Shown here piece by piece: positions 13,606 through 26,932 of a stretch of 64,000 nt of DNA (positions within the stretch are counted from its first letter, which is position 1; every line of letters starts with the position of its first letter). Below the pieces are notes generated by a model. That model did no database searches. It was not told the DNA's origin and saw nothing but the letters and a program-made list of their open reading frames with translations. The stretch comes from Neocallimastix lanati (nom. inval.). Taxonomy: Eukaryota; Neocallimastigomycota; Neocallimastigomycetes; Neocallimastigales; Neocallimastigaceae. The stretch spans positions 359,501 through 423,500 of the forward strand of contig JACVTC010000095.1 in NCBI GenBank assembly GCA_016946835.1. The letters run 5' to 3'. A program made the translations under genes and the position numbers.

Positions 13606-14483
13606 ATTTCTTTCTTTTGAACTACTCAGTTTGGTTTGAATAATATTATTCAAAGATGAAATTAATTTTCTTTTTTCATAATAAAATGAGGAAAAGTGAA
13701 AAGAAAAGGAAATAGATAAAAAAAAAAAGCAATAAAGGAAAAATGAGATTGATAGAAATAAAAGAAGTCAAAGAGAACATAAACTTTTATAATATATATA
13801 AATTTATTTATTTACATTTTCTTCTATGAATTACTGGAAAAATATTAAAAATCCTTTTATTAATAAAATTAAAATTTAAAAATAATAATTATGGTAAATA
13901 TTTTATATATAACATTGGAATATATAAAATAATTGGGAATATATCTATTAAATAAAAAATAAAAAAATGGAATTACTTTATAATTATAAATATATAAAAG
14001 CAATACAACTTATCATTTTATTATACTATTTAAAGAGAAATAATGTTATGCATGTAAAAGATTTTATTTGTTTTATAATTTTATATCAAGGCTATAAAAC
14101 AAAAAATTACTATTATTATGCAGTTAATAATATTGCTCTTTAAATGTATTAATTAAAATAAAGAAGTTTTTTTTATAAAAAATTGTGTTATTTGAATGAA
14201 TTATATATATACTTTATATATCAATTCTTTCAATAATAGATTTTTAGCTATTTGTAATTGCTTTTTATTTTTATTTTTTAAATTATTTAATATTTTTTTT
14301 TAAAGAATATTATAAAATAAATATATTAATACTATTAATGATAAATATATATATATTCTTTTTATTTTATAAATTTTCATATATTTAATATATAAAAATA
14401 TGTACAAATTACTTTTCATATAAAAAAGTATAATATTTTTAATTTTTATTTCTACGAATTAAATAGTATTCTTGTTTATTTTT

Positions 14484-14750
14484 ATATATTAAAACTTAAT
14501 AAAAATAGAATTCTTTAAATTATAGAATATAGATTTATGAATAATATTAATAATATAAAAATATAAGATATAAAAATTTAGAAATAAAAAATATAAAATA
14601 TAAAAATGCCAATATAAATATATAAAAATGAAATAAAATAAATAATAAAAATATTATTATTATTTATTTTAATATATTAAAATTTAATAATGATAGAATT
14701 TTTTAAATTATAGAATATAGATTTATAATTTATATTAATAATAAAAAAAT
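14484..14750. repeat. Pair of direct repeats of about 75 bp
   Basis: Segments at about 14484-14560 and 14674-14750 share TATATTAAAA, ATAGAATT, TTAAATTATAGAATATAG and ATTTAT in the same order. They are diverged and 190 bases apart, with AT-rich filler between. Confidence 0.65.
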
Positions 14751-15603
14751 TAAATAAACAAAAAAATATAAAATATAAAAATATAAAAATAATTAATGTA
14801 AGCTATAAATTATTAATACAAAAATATCAATAAGTTAAATAAATAAAGAAATAAAACTAAATAATTTTTATATATTCAAATGAAAATAAATTAAATGCTT
14901 TTTTTTTTTTTTTTTAAAAAATAATTATTGGAAAAAAAATTTTTTTTTTGTTAAATATTAATGAGATGAAAAATATTTTTTAAAATATAGTACTTTCTAA
15001 GATATAAATTAAACATACTTTACCTAAAGTAATACTAAGAGGGAAAATACTTATTATTATTTTTTTTTTTTTTTGCAAAATAGTAATATTTTTAAATAAT
15101 CAAATATATATATATATATATTAGACATAATTAAAATAAGCATCATTTATATTATTATAATTTTTTATAATAAAATATATATATTTTATATGTGTGTTGT
15201 TAATAATTGTTACATGTTTAATATTTATATTTAAAATTTTAATATAATACTAATAATAATAAATATATATATTAAAATAAATATTCTAATAAAGATAACC
15301 TTAATATCAAATTAAATACCAACATTATAAATCTTAATTCTTAAATAAAAAGTAATTCAAAGAGATATAATTAAAATAATAAATATATATTATAAAATAT
15401 TAATATAAATGATATAAAATGGGTTAATATTTTAAATTATTATTCAATTATTCCAATTTATCATTTATAAATATAAATATAAATATATATATAGTAAATA
15501 TTATCTTCTAATTTTTTATTCCTTTTTTAAAAAAAATTATAAAACAGAGATAATTAATTAAACGATTCGTTTTATATTTAATGGTTAAATTCCTATCTTT
15601 AAT

Positions 15604-15878
15604 AATAATAATAATGATAATAATAAAATTAATAGGAAATAATAATAATAATAAATAATAATAATAATAATCATAATAATAAAATTAATAGGAAATAATA
15701 ATAATAATAGATAATAATAATAATAATAAAATTAATAGGAAATAATAATAATAATAATAGATAATAATAATAATAATAATCATAATAATAAAATTAATAG
15801 GAAATAATAATAATAATAGATAATAATAATAATAATCATAATAATAAAATTAATAGGAAATAATAATAATAATAATAG

Positions 15879-15957
<79 letters not shown>
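15604..15957. repeat. Compound (AAT)n array with a higher-order unit
   Basis: About five units of roughly 45-60 bp each carry AAAATTAATAGGAAATAA flanked by (AAT)n and ATAG. They end in an uninterrupted (AAT)n run. Confidence 0.9.
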
Positions 15958-15960
<3 letters not shown>

Positions 15961-16040
15961 TAAAATTTTAATCACTTCAGTAGAACAGATGTTTGAAGTT
16001 TCTTCTTTCGATTTTCGATTCTTCAGCAGTAACTATTAAT

Positions 16041-16378
16041 CATTATAATGTTGTACTAAAAAAAAAAAAAAAATTATTTATTTAGTCTACACTATTTTAT
16101 AAAATTTATTTTACTGAATCTGGTCTGTCTTAAACAGAAGGACTAGGTATTAATAAAATATATATATTATATATATATATTTTTTATTAATATTATATAA
16201 TATATATTATATAATATATATATATAAATTTTATAATAAAAGTATAGACTAAATAAATAATATGTTTTTTTTTTTTCTTTTGCTACAACATTATAAATAT
16301 ATATAATATTATATATTTTATTAATACCTAGTCCTTCTGTTCAAAGATAGACCAGATTTAGTAAAATAAATTTTATAT
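16041..16378. repeat. Nested inverted duplication (segments A, B, A', B')
   Basis: Segment A (16041-16105, with TTATTTATTTAGTCTACAC) reappears inverted at 16224-16296. Segment B (16106-16162, with CAGAAGGACTAGGTATTAAT) reappears inverted at 16310-16378. Unit 2 (19460-19600) has only A followed by inverted B. So an inverted copy of the A-B' unit seems to sit inside the unit of copy 1. The centre is (AT)n-rich and could form a long foldback. Confidence 0.75.
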
Positions 16379-16422
16379 TTTTACAAAATATATATATATA
16401 TTTTTTGGATATTTATAGATGA

Positions 16423-16631
16423 TTTTTTTTTTTTTTATAGACTGAAGACTTTGGTCTTCCCCATATAGTAATATGAGTGTATGATTAACTGCCATACCAG
16501 TACGGCGTCGGCGCTCTCAACTCCCCATAAGCAAAGAAACTCCATATAGAAGCATCCTACACGATCCTCGAGGGAAAGCAGAGCCAACTATAGGTGGTGT
16601 CCTTGCCATCCCAGAGGTGCTGGTCACTGTA
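16423..16631 (-). mobile_element. Short GC-rich retroposon (SINE-like) with target-site duplication
   Basis: An insert of 209 bp that is far richer in G+C than its surroundings. It starts with 14 T on the + strand, the poly-A tail of a minus-strand element. Flanks are ATATTTATAGATGA (16409-16422) and ATATTTATAGAAGA (16632-16645), a 14-bp target duplication with one mismatch. The second duplication unit has a single uninterrupted site there (near 19623-19640), that is, the empty allele. Read on its own strand it ends in a GAAGAC/GTCTTC hairpin then AGTCTATAAAA. It carries a 29-nt CpG-rich block (16490-16518) matching the LINE copies at 53201 and 58987 at 24 of 29 positions. No long coding frame. 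TGGCAAGGAC and GGATCGTG are only weak echoes of pol III A and B boxes. Confidence 0.75.
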
Positions 16632-17206
16632 ATATTTATAGAAGATATTACATTAATTTTTGTTGTATTTTAAATTTTTAAATATTGTCAATACATTTTC
16701 CATGTTTCTACCCAATTAATTTATAAAAAATATATCATAGCTTTAATGTATACATACATATAATTGACTTATGTGGTACATATTTAAAAAATTTTTTTTT
16801 GAAAAAAAATTTTTTAATATATACAGTTCCTTTAAGATCATGAAAATTTATTTAAAAATAAAATTTTAATTTTATTAATTTAATAAAAAAACTTTTTAAA
16901 ATTTATGCATATAATTTTTTCATATTTTATTATTTTATTATATATATATTACTATAAAAAATTTTTGTATAAATTCACTTATTTTTTTTATTATTTTTTT
17001 TTCTTTTTTTTCTTTTTCTTTAATTTAATATTTTATTCATTATTATATTTTATTAGTTTAAACAAATTAAACATTCTATTTTTTGTATTAACTCATTTGT
17101 AATTTTTTACGTAATAGTTATTTATTTGTTAGATTGATTTATTTTTATATCAAAAAAATAAACGAGAAAATAAAAAAATTTTCATTTAATATTAATAATA
17201 AATTTC

Positions 17207-17251
<45 letters not shown>

Positions 17252-17520
17252 ATTAAATAAACATAATATACATATATATATATGTTTTTAGTGAAGTAAT
17301 AATTTTGCAAAATTTAAGATCTTTTTATGTATTATTTTCTAAATAATTATATAAATATATAAATATATAAATATATAAATATATATAATTTATATAGATT
17401 ATATAATTTTTAATTTTATTTAGTAAAAATTAAGTATATATAAGTAAAAAAAAAAAAAAAAGGAAGAAAAAAATTATTTATATAAATTTAGTTTAATTAT
17501 TAAACAAAAATTTATTAAAA

Positions 17521-18814
17521 ATGGAAATTCAAATTTTTGATGTAATTAAATGCTATTATAATTGTAATTTAGATTATATAATGTATAGGTCACCTTTAAT
17601 ATGTAATGGTATAGTCGAAAATAATTTTTTGAAGGATAATGGAAATAATGATCATTCTGGCTATATTAAAGAAAAATGGAATAACATTAGAAATAATAAT
17701 GAAAATGATTTAAAGAATGATAAATTTTTGAATCAAAGAGATATAATAAAATTGGTTTATGATAAACCTAAATTAGATAAGATAACTAAAGAATACTGTA
17801 TAAATTATAAATATGAATTTCCAAAATTAGATAATGCCGAGTTATATTTATGTAAACAATCTTCATTTACTAATAATGATAAAAAAATAAATGACTATAT
17901 AGAAAAAATAAAAAAAAAAAAGTGAAGAGGAATTTTTTGATGATTTAGATTTTGTTAAAATAGGAGATATGTCGGAAACATCTCGTTTAATAAGATTTCA
18001 AACTAATAAATCCGGAAAACCAAATATTTATCAATTCATAATAGTCAATAAAGATAATTATGAAATACACATTAGTAATCATTTCACATTGATTTCCTTT
18101 AAACAATTTTTAGATAGACATAATAAATCATTTCTTAGTAAAATAATAGAAGAAGGTGAATTAGGTTGTTACTACTACTGTAATGGTATATTTGAAAATG
18201 ATTCTGATAATTTTAGATCTACCTTTTCTTTCGGCTTAAATTTTTATTATTTTGAAAAATGTGAAAAAATATCCAATATATTTAATAATGATATTGGCAT
18301 TTTTGCAAATGTATATTATACATCTGAAAAAGAATCATTTCCTGTGGGTTATATTTATACCATTGATGATAGAATTTTTATTTCAAATTTAAGTGAACCA
18401 AATAATGTAGTTGGTTTTTTAAATATTATGAATGATTACTTATGCACAATAACAATAAATAATAATGATGAAAAAATCTTTTTTACTAAAAGATTTGATT
18501 ATATTTATATAAATACTTTTAATGAAGATAAAGAGCCAAAAACTATTGGAATGATTGATAAAGACATCAATAATAATATTAATTTTCATATATATAATTT
18601 AGAGAATCCATTAATTATTAATTTATTATTATTAGAAAAAGAATTTCAGAATATAAATCAAAAGGTTATTAACAATGCTGATATTGATTGCTATTTTCCA
18701 ACAACGTATAACAGTAGTTTCTTATGTCATATTAGAGATAATATTATTACAATCTATAATGAATTGATATTTTTTATCAATTTATATAATATTAGTAATA
18801 ATAATAATCTTTAA
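17521..18814 (+). pseudogene. Unrecognised gene, copy 1, interrupted by a +1 shift in a poly-A run
   Basis: Same protein as the intact copy at 20319-21620. The N-terminal 134 codons (17521-17925) and the last 281 codons (from 17969) lie in different frames. The cause is visible: 12 A at 17910-17921 against 11 A in copy 2, in the stretch encoding IEKIKKKSEEEFF. From the shift to near the end the two copies are almost identical in sequence, so this may be a very recent lesion, a homopolymer sequencing error, or a slippage-prone tract. Differences cluster in the first 40 codons and the last 50. ATG at 17521 is aligned with copy 2. No signal peptide, transmembrane segment or known motif. Confidence 0.7.
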
Positions 18815-18938
18815 ACTTTTAATTTATTAGTCAAGTTAATAACTTTAAAGATTTTTCTAAATAAATTTTAAATTTAATTATATAAATTAAAGTTTATTAA
18901 AAAAAAATAAGAATCAGTCCGTGATTTTTTTAAAAAAA

Positions 18939-19025
<87 letters not shown>

Positions 19026-19375
19026 TAATAATAATAATAATAATTATAATAGTAATAATAATAGTAATAATAATAATAATAAAATAAATTTTTTATCTAT
19101 TTTTTTTACAATTATACTTTACCTTTTATATTAATATTTAGTATTTATTCACTCATTTCTTCATAATTTTATTAAATGTAATTTTTATTAAATATTAGTC
19201 CGTAATTTAAATTTAAATATTTGTATGCTTTAAATTATATAAATTAGAGTTTATTAGAAAAATTTTAGTCCGTGATTTAAAAAAATATTTATAATAATAA
19301 TATATAATAATAATTAATAATAATAATAATAATAGTAATAATAATTATATTTTTGTATATATTACTAATAATAAT
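18815..19375. other. 3' flank of gene copy 1 with (AAT)n and repeated AGTCCGT motifs
   Basis: No gene. It holds an (AAT)n run (about 18945-19085), the conserved flank block with TTCACTCATTTCTTC, and the motif AGTCCGTRATTT at 18916, 19197 and 19267. It grades into a second (AAT)n stretch before unit 2 begins. Confidence 0.75.
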
Positions 19376-19818
19376 AAAATTTTAATCACTACGATAGGGC
19401 AGATGTTTGAAGTTTCTTCTTTCGATTTTTTATTCATCAACAATCATCGTTAATCGATATAAAATTGTAGCCAAAAAAAATATATATTATTTATTTAGTC
19501 TACACCTTTATTATACAATATAAATATGTATATTTTTTATTAATACATAGTCTTTTGTTCAAGACAGACCAGATTTAGTTAAATATTTTTTAATTTATTA
19601 CAATATATATATATATTTTTTGGATATTATAGAGGATATTGCATTGATTTTTGTTGTATTTTAAATTTATAAATATTGTCAATACATTTTCTATGTTTTT
19701 ACCCAATTAAATTATAAAAATATCATAACTTTAATGTATACATACTTATATTTTATTATTTTATTATATATATTACTCTAAAAAATTTTTGTATAAATCT
19801 ATTTATTTTTTTCTATTA

Positions 19819-19877
<59 letters not shown>

Positions 19878-20318
19878 ATATTTTATTTATTATTATATTT
19901 CATTAGTTTAAACGAATTAGACATTCTATTTTTAGTATTAACTCATTTGTAATTTTTTTACATAATAGTTATTTATTTGTTAGATTGATTTATATTTATA
20001 TCAAAAAAACAAACAAGAAAATAAAAAAAAATTCATTTAATATTAATAATAAATTTCTTAAGTTTTCTTTTGTATTAAATAAGCATAATAAACATATATA
20101 TGTATATGATTTTAATAGAGTAATAATTGTGCAAATTTTAAGAACTTTTTATGTATTATTTTCTAAATAAATAAATTAATAAGTATATATATATAATTTG
20201 TATAGATTATATAATTTTTAATTTTATTTAGTAAAAATATAAGTAAAAAAAAAAAAAAAGAAGAAAAAAAAATATTTATATAAATTTAGTTTAATTATTA
20301 AACAAGAATTTGTTAAAA

Positions 20319-21620
20319 ATGGAAAATCAAATTTTTGATGTAATTAAATGCTATTATAATTGTAATTTAAATTATAAAATAAATAAGTCACCTTTAATAT
20401 GTCATGGTATAGTCGAAAATAATTTTTTGAAGGATAATGAAAATAATGACCATTCTGGCTATATTAAAGAAAAATGGAATAACATTAGAAATAATAATGA
20501 AAATGATTTAAAGAATGATAAATTTTTGAATCAAAGAGATATAATAAAATTGGTTTATGATAAACCTAAATTAGATAAGATAACTAAAGAGTACTGTATA
20601 GATTATAAATTTGAATTTCCAAAATTAGATAATGCCGAGTTATATTTATGTAAACAATCTTCATTTACTAATAATGATAAAAAAATAAATGACTATATAG
20701 AAAAAATAAAAAAAAAAAGTGAAGAGGAATTTTTTGATGATTTAGATCTTGTTAAAATAGGAGATATGTCGGAAACATCTCGTTTAATAAGATTTCAAAC
20801 TAATAAATCCGGAAAACCAAATATTTATCAATTCATAATAGTCAATAAAGATAATTATGAAATACACATTAGTAATCATTTCACATTGATTTCCTTTAAA
20901 CAATTTTTAGATAGACATAATAAATCATTTCTTAGTAAAATAATAGAAGAAGGTGAATTAGGTTGTTACTACTACTGTAATGGTATATTTGAAAATGATT
21001 CTGATAATTTTAGATCTACCTTTTCTTTCGGCTTAAATTTTTATTATTTTGAAAAATGTGAAAAAATATCCAATATATTTAATAATGATATTGGCATTTT
21101 TGCAAATGTATATTATACATCTGAAAAAGAATCATTTCCTGTGGGTTATATTTATACCATTGATGATAGAATTTTTATTTCAAATTTAAGTGAACCAAAT
21201 AATGTAGTTGGTTTTTTAAATATTATGAATGATTACTTATGCACAATAACAATAAATAATAATGATGAAAAAATCTTTTTTACTAAAAGATTTGATTATA
21301 TTTATATAAATACTTTTAATGAAGATAAAGAGCCAAAAACTATTGGAATGATTGATAAAGACATCAATAATAATATTAATTTTCATATATGTAATTTAGA
21401 GAATCCATTAATTATTAATTTATTATTATTAGAAAAAGAATTTCAATATATAAATCAAAAGGTTATTAACAATGCTGATATTGATTGCTATTTTCCAACA
21501 ACGTACAACAGTAGTTTCTTATGTCATATTAGAGAACATATTATTACAATCTATAATGAATTGATATTTTTTATCAATTTATATAATATTAGTAATAATA
21601 ATAATAACAATAATCTTTAA
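20319..21620 (+). CDS. Unrecognised Asn-rich gene, copy 2, intact (433 aa)
   Basis: I do not recognise this family. The start is taken at ATG 20319 (MENQIFDVIKCYYNCN), matching the ATG of copy 1; a TTG three codons upstream is ignored. There is no signal peptide or hydrophobic membrane segment, and no intron is needed. Residues 1-135 are charged and Asn-rich (YIKEKWNNIRNNN, KIKKKSEEEFFDD). From about residue 150 the sequence alternates hydrophobic and polar residues, suggesting a beta-rich fold (IYQFIIVNKDNYEIHIS, TIGMIDKD). A short Asn run precedes the C-terminal Leu. It is the second of two tandem copies. About 230 residues in the middle are the same in both, while flanks and ends differ, pointing to gene conversion or a recent event. 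Confidence 0.85.
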   Translation: MENQIFDVIKCYYNCNLNYKINKSPLICHGIVENNFLKDNENNDHSGYIKEKWNNIRNNNENDLKNDKFLNQRDIIKLVYDKPKLDKITKEYCIDYKFEFPKLDNAELYLCKQSSFTNNDKKINDYIEKIKKKSEEEFFDDLDLVKIGDMSETSRLIRFQTNKSGKPNIYQFIIVNKDNYEIHISNHFTLISFKQFLDRHNKSFLSKIIEEGELGCYYYCNGIFENDSDNFRSTFSFGLNFYYFEKCEKISNIFNNDIGIFANVYYTSEKESFPVGYIYTIDDRIFISNLSEPNNVVGFLNIMNDYLCTITINNNDEKIFFTKRFDYIYINTFNEDKEPKTIGMIDKDINNNINFHICNLENPLIINLLLLEKEFQYINQKVINNADIDCYFPTTYNSSFLCHIREHIITIYNELIFFINLYNISNNNNNNNL

Positions 21621-23582
<1,962 letters not shown>

Positions 23583-24219
23583 GATCTCCATGTAATTAGA
23601 ATAAGAAATATAACAATTTCAAAAAAAAAAAAAAAAAAAAGATAAAATAATTATTTATTACATCATTTTTATTATTAATATTTAAAATGAAATATAATCA
23701 TTTTGATATAATATTAAATCCTATTAGAAGAATTTTAAATCTATTTATTTATATTTTTTATTTTTCCTTTATGTAAATTAAAATTAATTTCACAATAAAT
23801 GTAAATATATAATAAAATAAATTAAAATTTTGTATAATTTTGAATCTATATATGTTTTAATTTTTAATAAAAAAATTTAAAAATAAAATAATTTTAAGTA
23901 TTAATATTTTGATATATATTAAAATATTTTTTTTTTTAATATATTTACAAATAGTTATTAATATTTTTATACTTAAAAATTATATAAATACTTCAATTTT
24001 GAGAAAATGTAAATTCATCAATAAAACATATATTGTATGATTTTAGAAAAATATTTTTTACAATAAAATTATTTAAAAATTACTAATAATTTGATTAAAT
24101 TCATTTTTTCTAATACATTATTATAAAAAAAAAAAAAAAATATCGCATAAAAACAATTTTAAAAAAAATATTTTTAATTAATATTTATTTATTTATTCAT
24201 TTATTTATATCAATACTCT

Positions 24220-24332
24220 ACTTGTCGAAATGCAACCTGGCGAAAAGCAACTTGGGGAAATGCAACATTTTAATACTACGCCACTTGTCGAAATACAACT
24301 TGGCGAAATGCAATTTGGAGAAATGCAACTCT
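24220..24332. repeat. Degenerate 15-bp tandem repeat, pentapeptide-like when translated
   Basis: About seven units of the form CTTGGCGAAATGCAA, much richer in G+C than the surroundings and inserted in the array spacer (other units lack it). Read on the + strand they encode CNLAK, SNLGK, YNLAK and CNLEK, which fit the A(D/N)LXX pentapeptide pattern. The frame is only 65 codons and decays into poly-Lys, so I do not call a gene. One similar unit (ACTTGCCGAAATACA) follows the stop of the LINE at 53404. Confidence 0.7.
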
Positions 24333-25765
24333 CCCTTAAAAAATATTTTAGAAATTATAATACAAAAAAAAAATATAATATATATAAAAAAAAAAAAATA
24401 TAATACTAAAAAAATATAATTTTTATATTCTAATCATAAAAAAAATATAATCTGATTTAAATTAATATATTTTTAAAATATATTGTAACAATTAAAATAC
24501 AATATATAAAACATACCATAAAATTTAGAAATATAATTACATAATTTAAATATTTTAAGCATATACAATAAAAAAAAATAAAATAAAAATTTAAATATAA
24601 AAAGGATTATTTTTTAATTATTTTGGAAATATTAAAATTACATCTTTCCAGTATGCCGTTTTTTAATTAAATGAATAAAAAAGTATCATTTTCATTTAAA
24701 AATAATATTTGTTAAAAAAATATAAAAGAATACTAAACATAATTCATTATTTGTAAATTTTCATAATCCAAATTTGATAATTGAACTTTAAAAATTTATC
24801 TTAAAATAATTCATATTGAAAATAATGATTATTTAATTAATATAAAGTAAAATAAAAATTATTTATACCGCATTATTAAATAATTAATAATAAAATTAAA
24901 TAATAAAATTAAATTATTAATATTTATCTAACATAATTGTAGTATCAAAAAAAAAAAAAAAAAAAAAAAAAAATTAAATAAAATTTATCAAAAGGTCTAA
25001 ATCTAATTCAAATATAATTTTATTTATTATAAATATTTTGATTTTGTTTTTATTAAATAAATATTATTAAATTAAATATTTATATTTTTTATTCCATATT
25101 TAAACGATAAAAAAATTTAAAGCTATTAATATAATAATAATATTATTTTAATTAATAAAATTTAATAATATAAACAGATATACATAATTAAAATATAAAA
25201 TTTATTATTATAGATTTTTACTTATATGAAATATTTACAAATTTTAAAATAAGATATTAATAATTCTATATAATAGTTTTTTTGAAAATTATTTTTGTCA
25301 AATTTATAAAATATAATATTATTTATTTATTTATTTATTTACATTTTTTAATTAAAATTAATCTAAACATTTAATATATATTTATTTTAATTAAAATTAA
25401 TTTAAACATTTAATATATATTTATTTTAATAAAATTTTTTTTATCTTTTCTTATAATTAAAAAAAAGTATAAATAATTCAAATTTTTTCATTGTAATTAT
25501 TTTTTTTTAAATTATCATATAAATAAGCGTTATAATTTAAATAAATAAAATATAATCAAAAAGTTAAAAAAATCATCTATATTATTTATTAAAAAGATTA
25601 TCACAAAAATATTATTTTTATTTAATATTTTTTCTTTTTAATAAATAAGAATTATAAAAAATAAAATAATTTCTTCTTTGTATAAATAATAAAAAGAAAA
25701 AAAAAATAAACATCTTTAAATTATAATAAAACATTTTAAAATTAAATATTTTATATTTTTATAAA

Positions 25766-25837
25766 TATATATAAACAAAATTTAAATTAATTTTATATTT
25801 ATTTTATTTATTAATACAAATTTAAAACTATTCCAAA
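25766..25837 (+). promoter_or_regulatory. Conserved proximal 5' region of the hexapeptide-repeat genes
   Basis: Before all four starts there is TATATATAAACAAA followed by TTTAAATTAATTTTATATTT and then a short A/T leader ending TTCCAAAATG or TTTCAAAATG. The TATA-like element lies about 60-75 bases before the ATG. Conservation may simply reflect recent duplication. Confidence 0.35.
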
Positions 25838-26932
25838 ATGCGTTGCACATTTATTTTATGTATTATTGCTTCTTTATCTTTAAGTATTTCAAATACTTCA
25901 CCAGTTCCATGTTTAGATTGTTTAGCAGGATCAGTTTTAAGAGGAAGTAAAGTTGAAGGCAATGATAATAAAAAGATTGATGGATCATCCAATGGTTCAT
26001 TAGGAGGTCATTTAGGAAGTAATATTGGATTAAATTTTGGAGGTTTTTTAAGTGGAAATTTAGGAATTAATGCAGGAGGTAAAGCAAATTTAGGAGCTAA
26101 AGCAGGTGCTGGTATTGATAGTAAATTTAATGCTGGTGCTAAAGCTGAAGTTGGTTCTAAAGCGGATATCGGGGCTAAAGTAAATATTGGAGCTAAAGCT
26201 AATGTAGGTGCTAAAGCTAATGTTGGTGTTAAAGAAAATATTGGTGCTAAAGCTAATTTAGGAGCTAAAGCTAATATAGGTACTAAAGCTAATTTAGGTT
26301 CTAAAGCAAATATTGGTGCTAAAGCTAATATAGGAGCTAAAGCTAATATAGGAGCTAAAGCTAATATAGGAGCTAAAGCTAATGTAGGAGCTAAAGCTAA
26401 TGTAGGTGCTAAAGTTAATGTTGGTACTAAAGCAAATATTGGTACTAAAGCAAATATTGGTGCTAAAGCTAACTTAGGTGCTAAAGCTAATATGGGAGTT
26501 AAAGCAAATGTAAGTGCTAAAGCTGGAGTTGGAGCTAAAACTAATGTTGGAGCTAAGGCTAATATGGGAGCCAAAGCTAACTTAGGTGCTAAAGCTAATT
26601 TAGGTGCTAAAGCTAATGTAGGTGCTAAAGCTAATGTAGGTGCTAAAGCTAATGTAGGTGCTAAAGCTAATATTGGTGCTAAAGCAAATATCGGTACTAA
26701 AGCAAATATAAGAGCTAAAGCTAATGTAGGAGCTAAAGCAAATGGAGTTAAAGCAAATGTAAGTGCTAAAACTGGAGTTGGAGCCAAAGCTAATGTAGGA
26801 GTTAAAGCTAATATAGGAGCTAAAACTAATATAGGAGCTAAAGCAAATATAGGAGCTAAAGCTAATGTTAGTACTAAAGTTAATGTTGGTGCTAAGGCTA
26901 ATTTAGGTGCTAAAGGATCTCCATGTAATTAG
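25838..26932 (+). CDS. Secreted hexapeptide-repeat (GAKANV) protein, copy 1, 364 aa
   Basis: Signal peptide MRCTFILCIIASLSLSISNT, cleavage expected near residues 20-21. A short mature N-terminus follows with a CxxC pair (PCLDC, Cys25 and Cys28), then a Gly-rich segment (GSNIGLNFGGFLSGNLG). From about residue 75 to the end the protein is roughly 45 copies of a six-residue unit, V/I/L-G-A-K-A-N. It closes with KGSPCN. The unit fits the left-handed beta-helix rule [LIV]-[GAED]-x-x-[STAV]-x, which would give about 15 triangular coils with a Lys on each face. Acidic residues are almost absent, so the protein is very basic. No intron and no acyltransferase core. Function not known; a cell-surface or substrate-binding role is inference. 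First intact member of a four-gene array. Confidence 0.9.
   Translation: MRCTFILCIIASLSLSISNTSPVPCLDCLAGSVLRGSKVEGNDNKKIDGSSNGSLGGHLGSNIGLNFGGFLSGNLGINAGGKANLGAKAGAGIDSKFNAGAKAEVGSKADIGAKVNIGAKANVGAKANVGVKENIGAKANLGAKANIGTKANLGSKANIGAKANIGAKANIGAKANIGAKANVGAKANVGAKVNVGTKANIGTKANIGAKANLGAKANMGVKANVSAKAGVGAKTNVGAKANMGAKANLGAKANLGAKANVGAKANVGAKANVGAKANIGAKANIGTKANIRAKANVGAKANGVKANVSAKTGVGAKANVGVKANIGAKTNIGAKANIGAKANVSTKVNVGAKANLGAKGSPCN

Larger units (their letters stand above)
23583..25837 (+). other. Relict 3' end and spacer of a lost hexapeptide-repeat gene unit
   Basis: GATCTCCATGTAATTAG is the exact end of the coding region of the four genes downstream (Ser-Pro-Cys-Asn-stop). It is followed by the same 3' flank: AATAAGAA, a poly-A run, then GATAAAATAATTATTTATTA. 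Nothing before 23583 resembles the repeat coding region, so a fifth unit survives here only as its tail plus a full spacer of about 2.2 kb. The spacer resembles those between the other units but carries an extra 15-bp repeat array. Confidence 0.85.

Noticed and set aside
16423-16631. GC-rich segment as a 5S rRNA, tRNA or SRP RNA gene
   Set aside because: No cloverleaf, no 5S internal control region and no SRP signature could be aligned by eye. The target duplication and tail favour a retroposon.
24222-24419. 65-codon pentapeptide-like protein gene
   Set aside because: Too short, begins inside the repeat and ends in poly-Lys from AT-rich DNA. Kept only as a repeat with an observation.
26008-26787. 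Long antisense frames across the hexapeptide genes (also 29002-29694, 31770-32753, 35046-35981) reading Leu-Ala-Leu-Ala-Pro repeats
   Set aside because: The coding repeat GGTGCTAAAGCTAATGTT has no stop in that antisense frame, so the opening is a by-product of the sense repeat. The sense frames have signal peptides and matching ends; the antisense ones do not.
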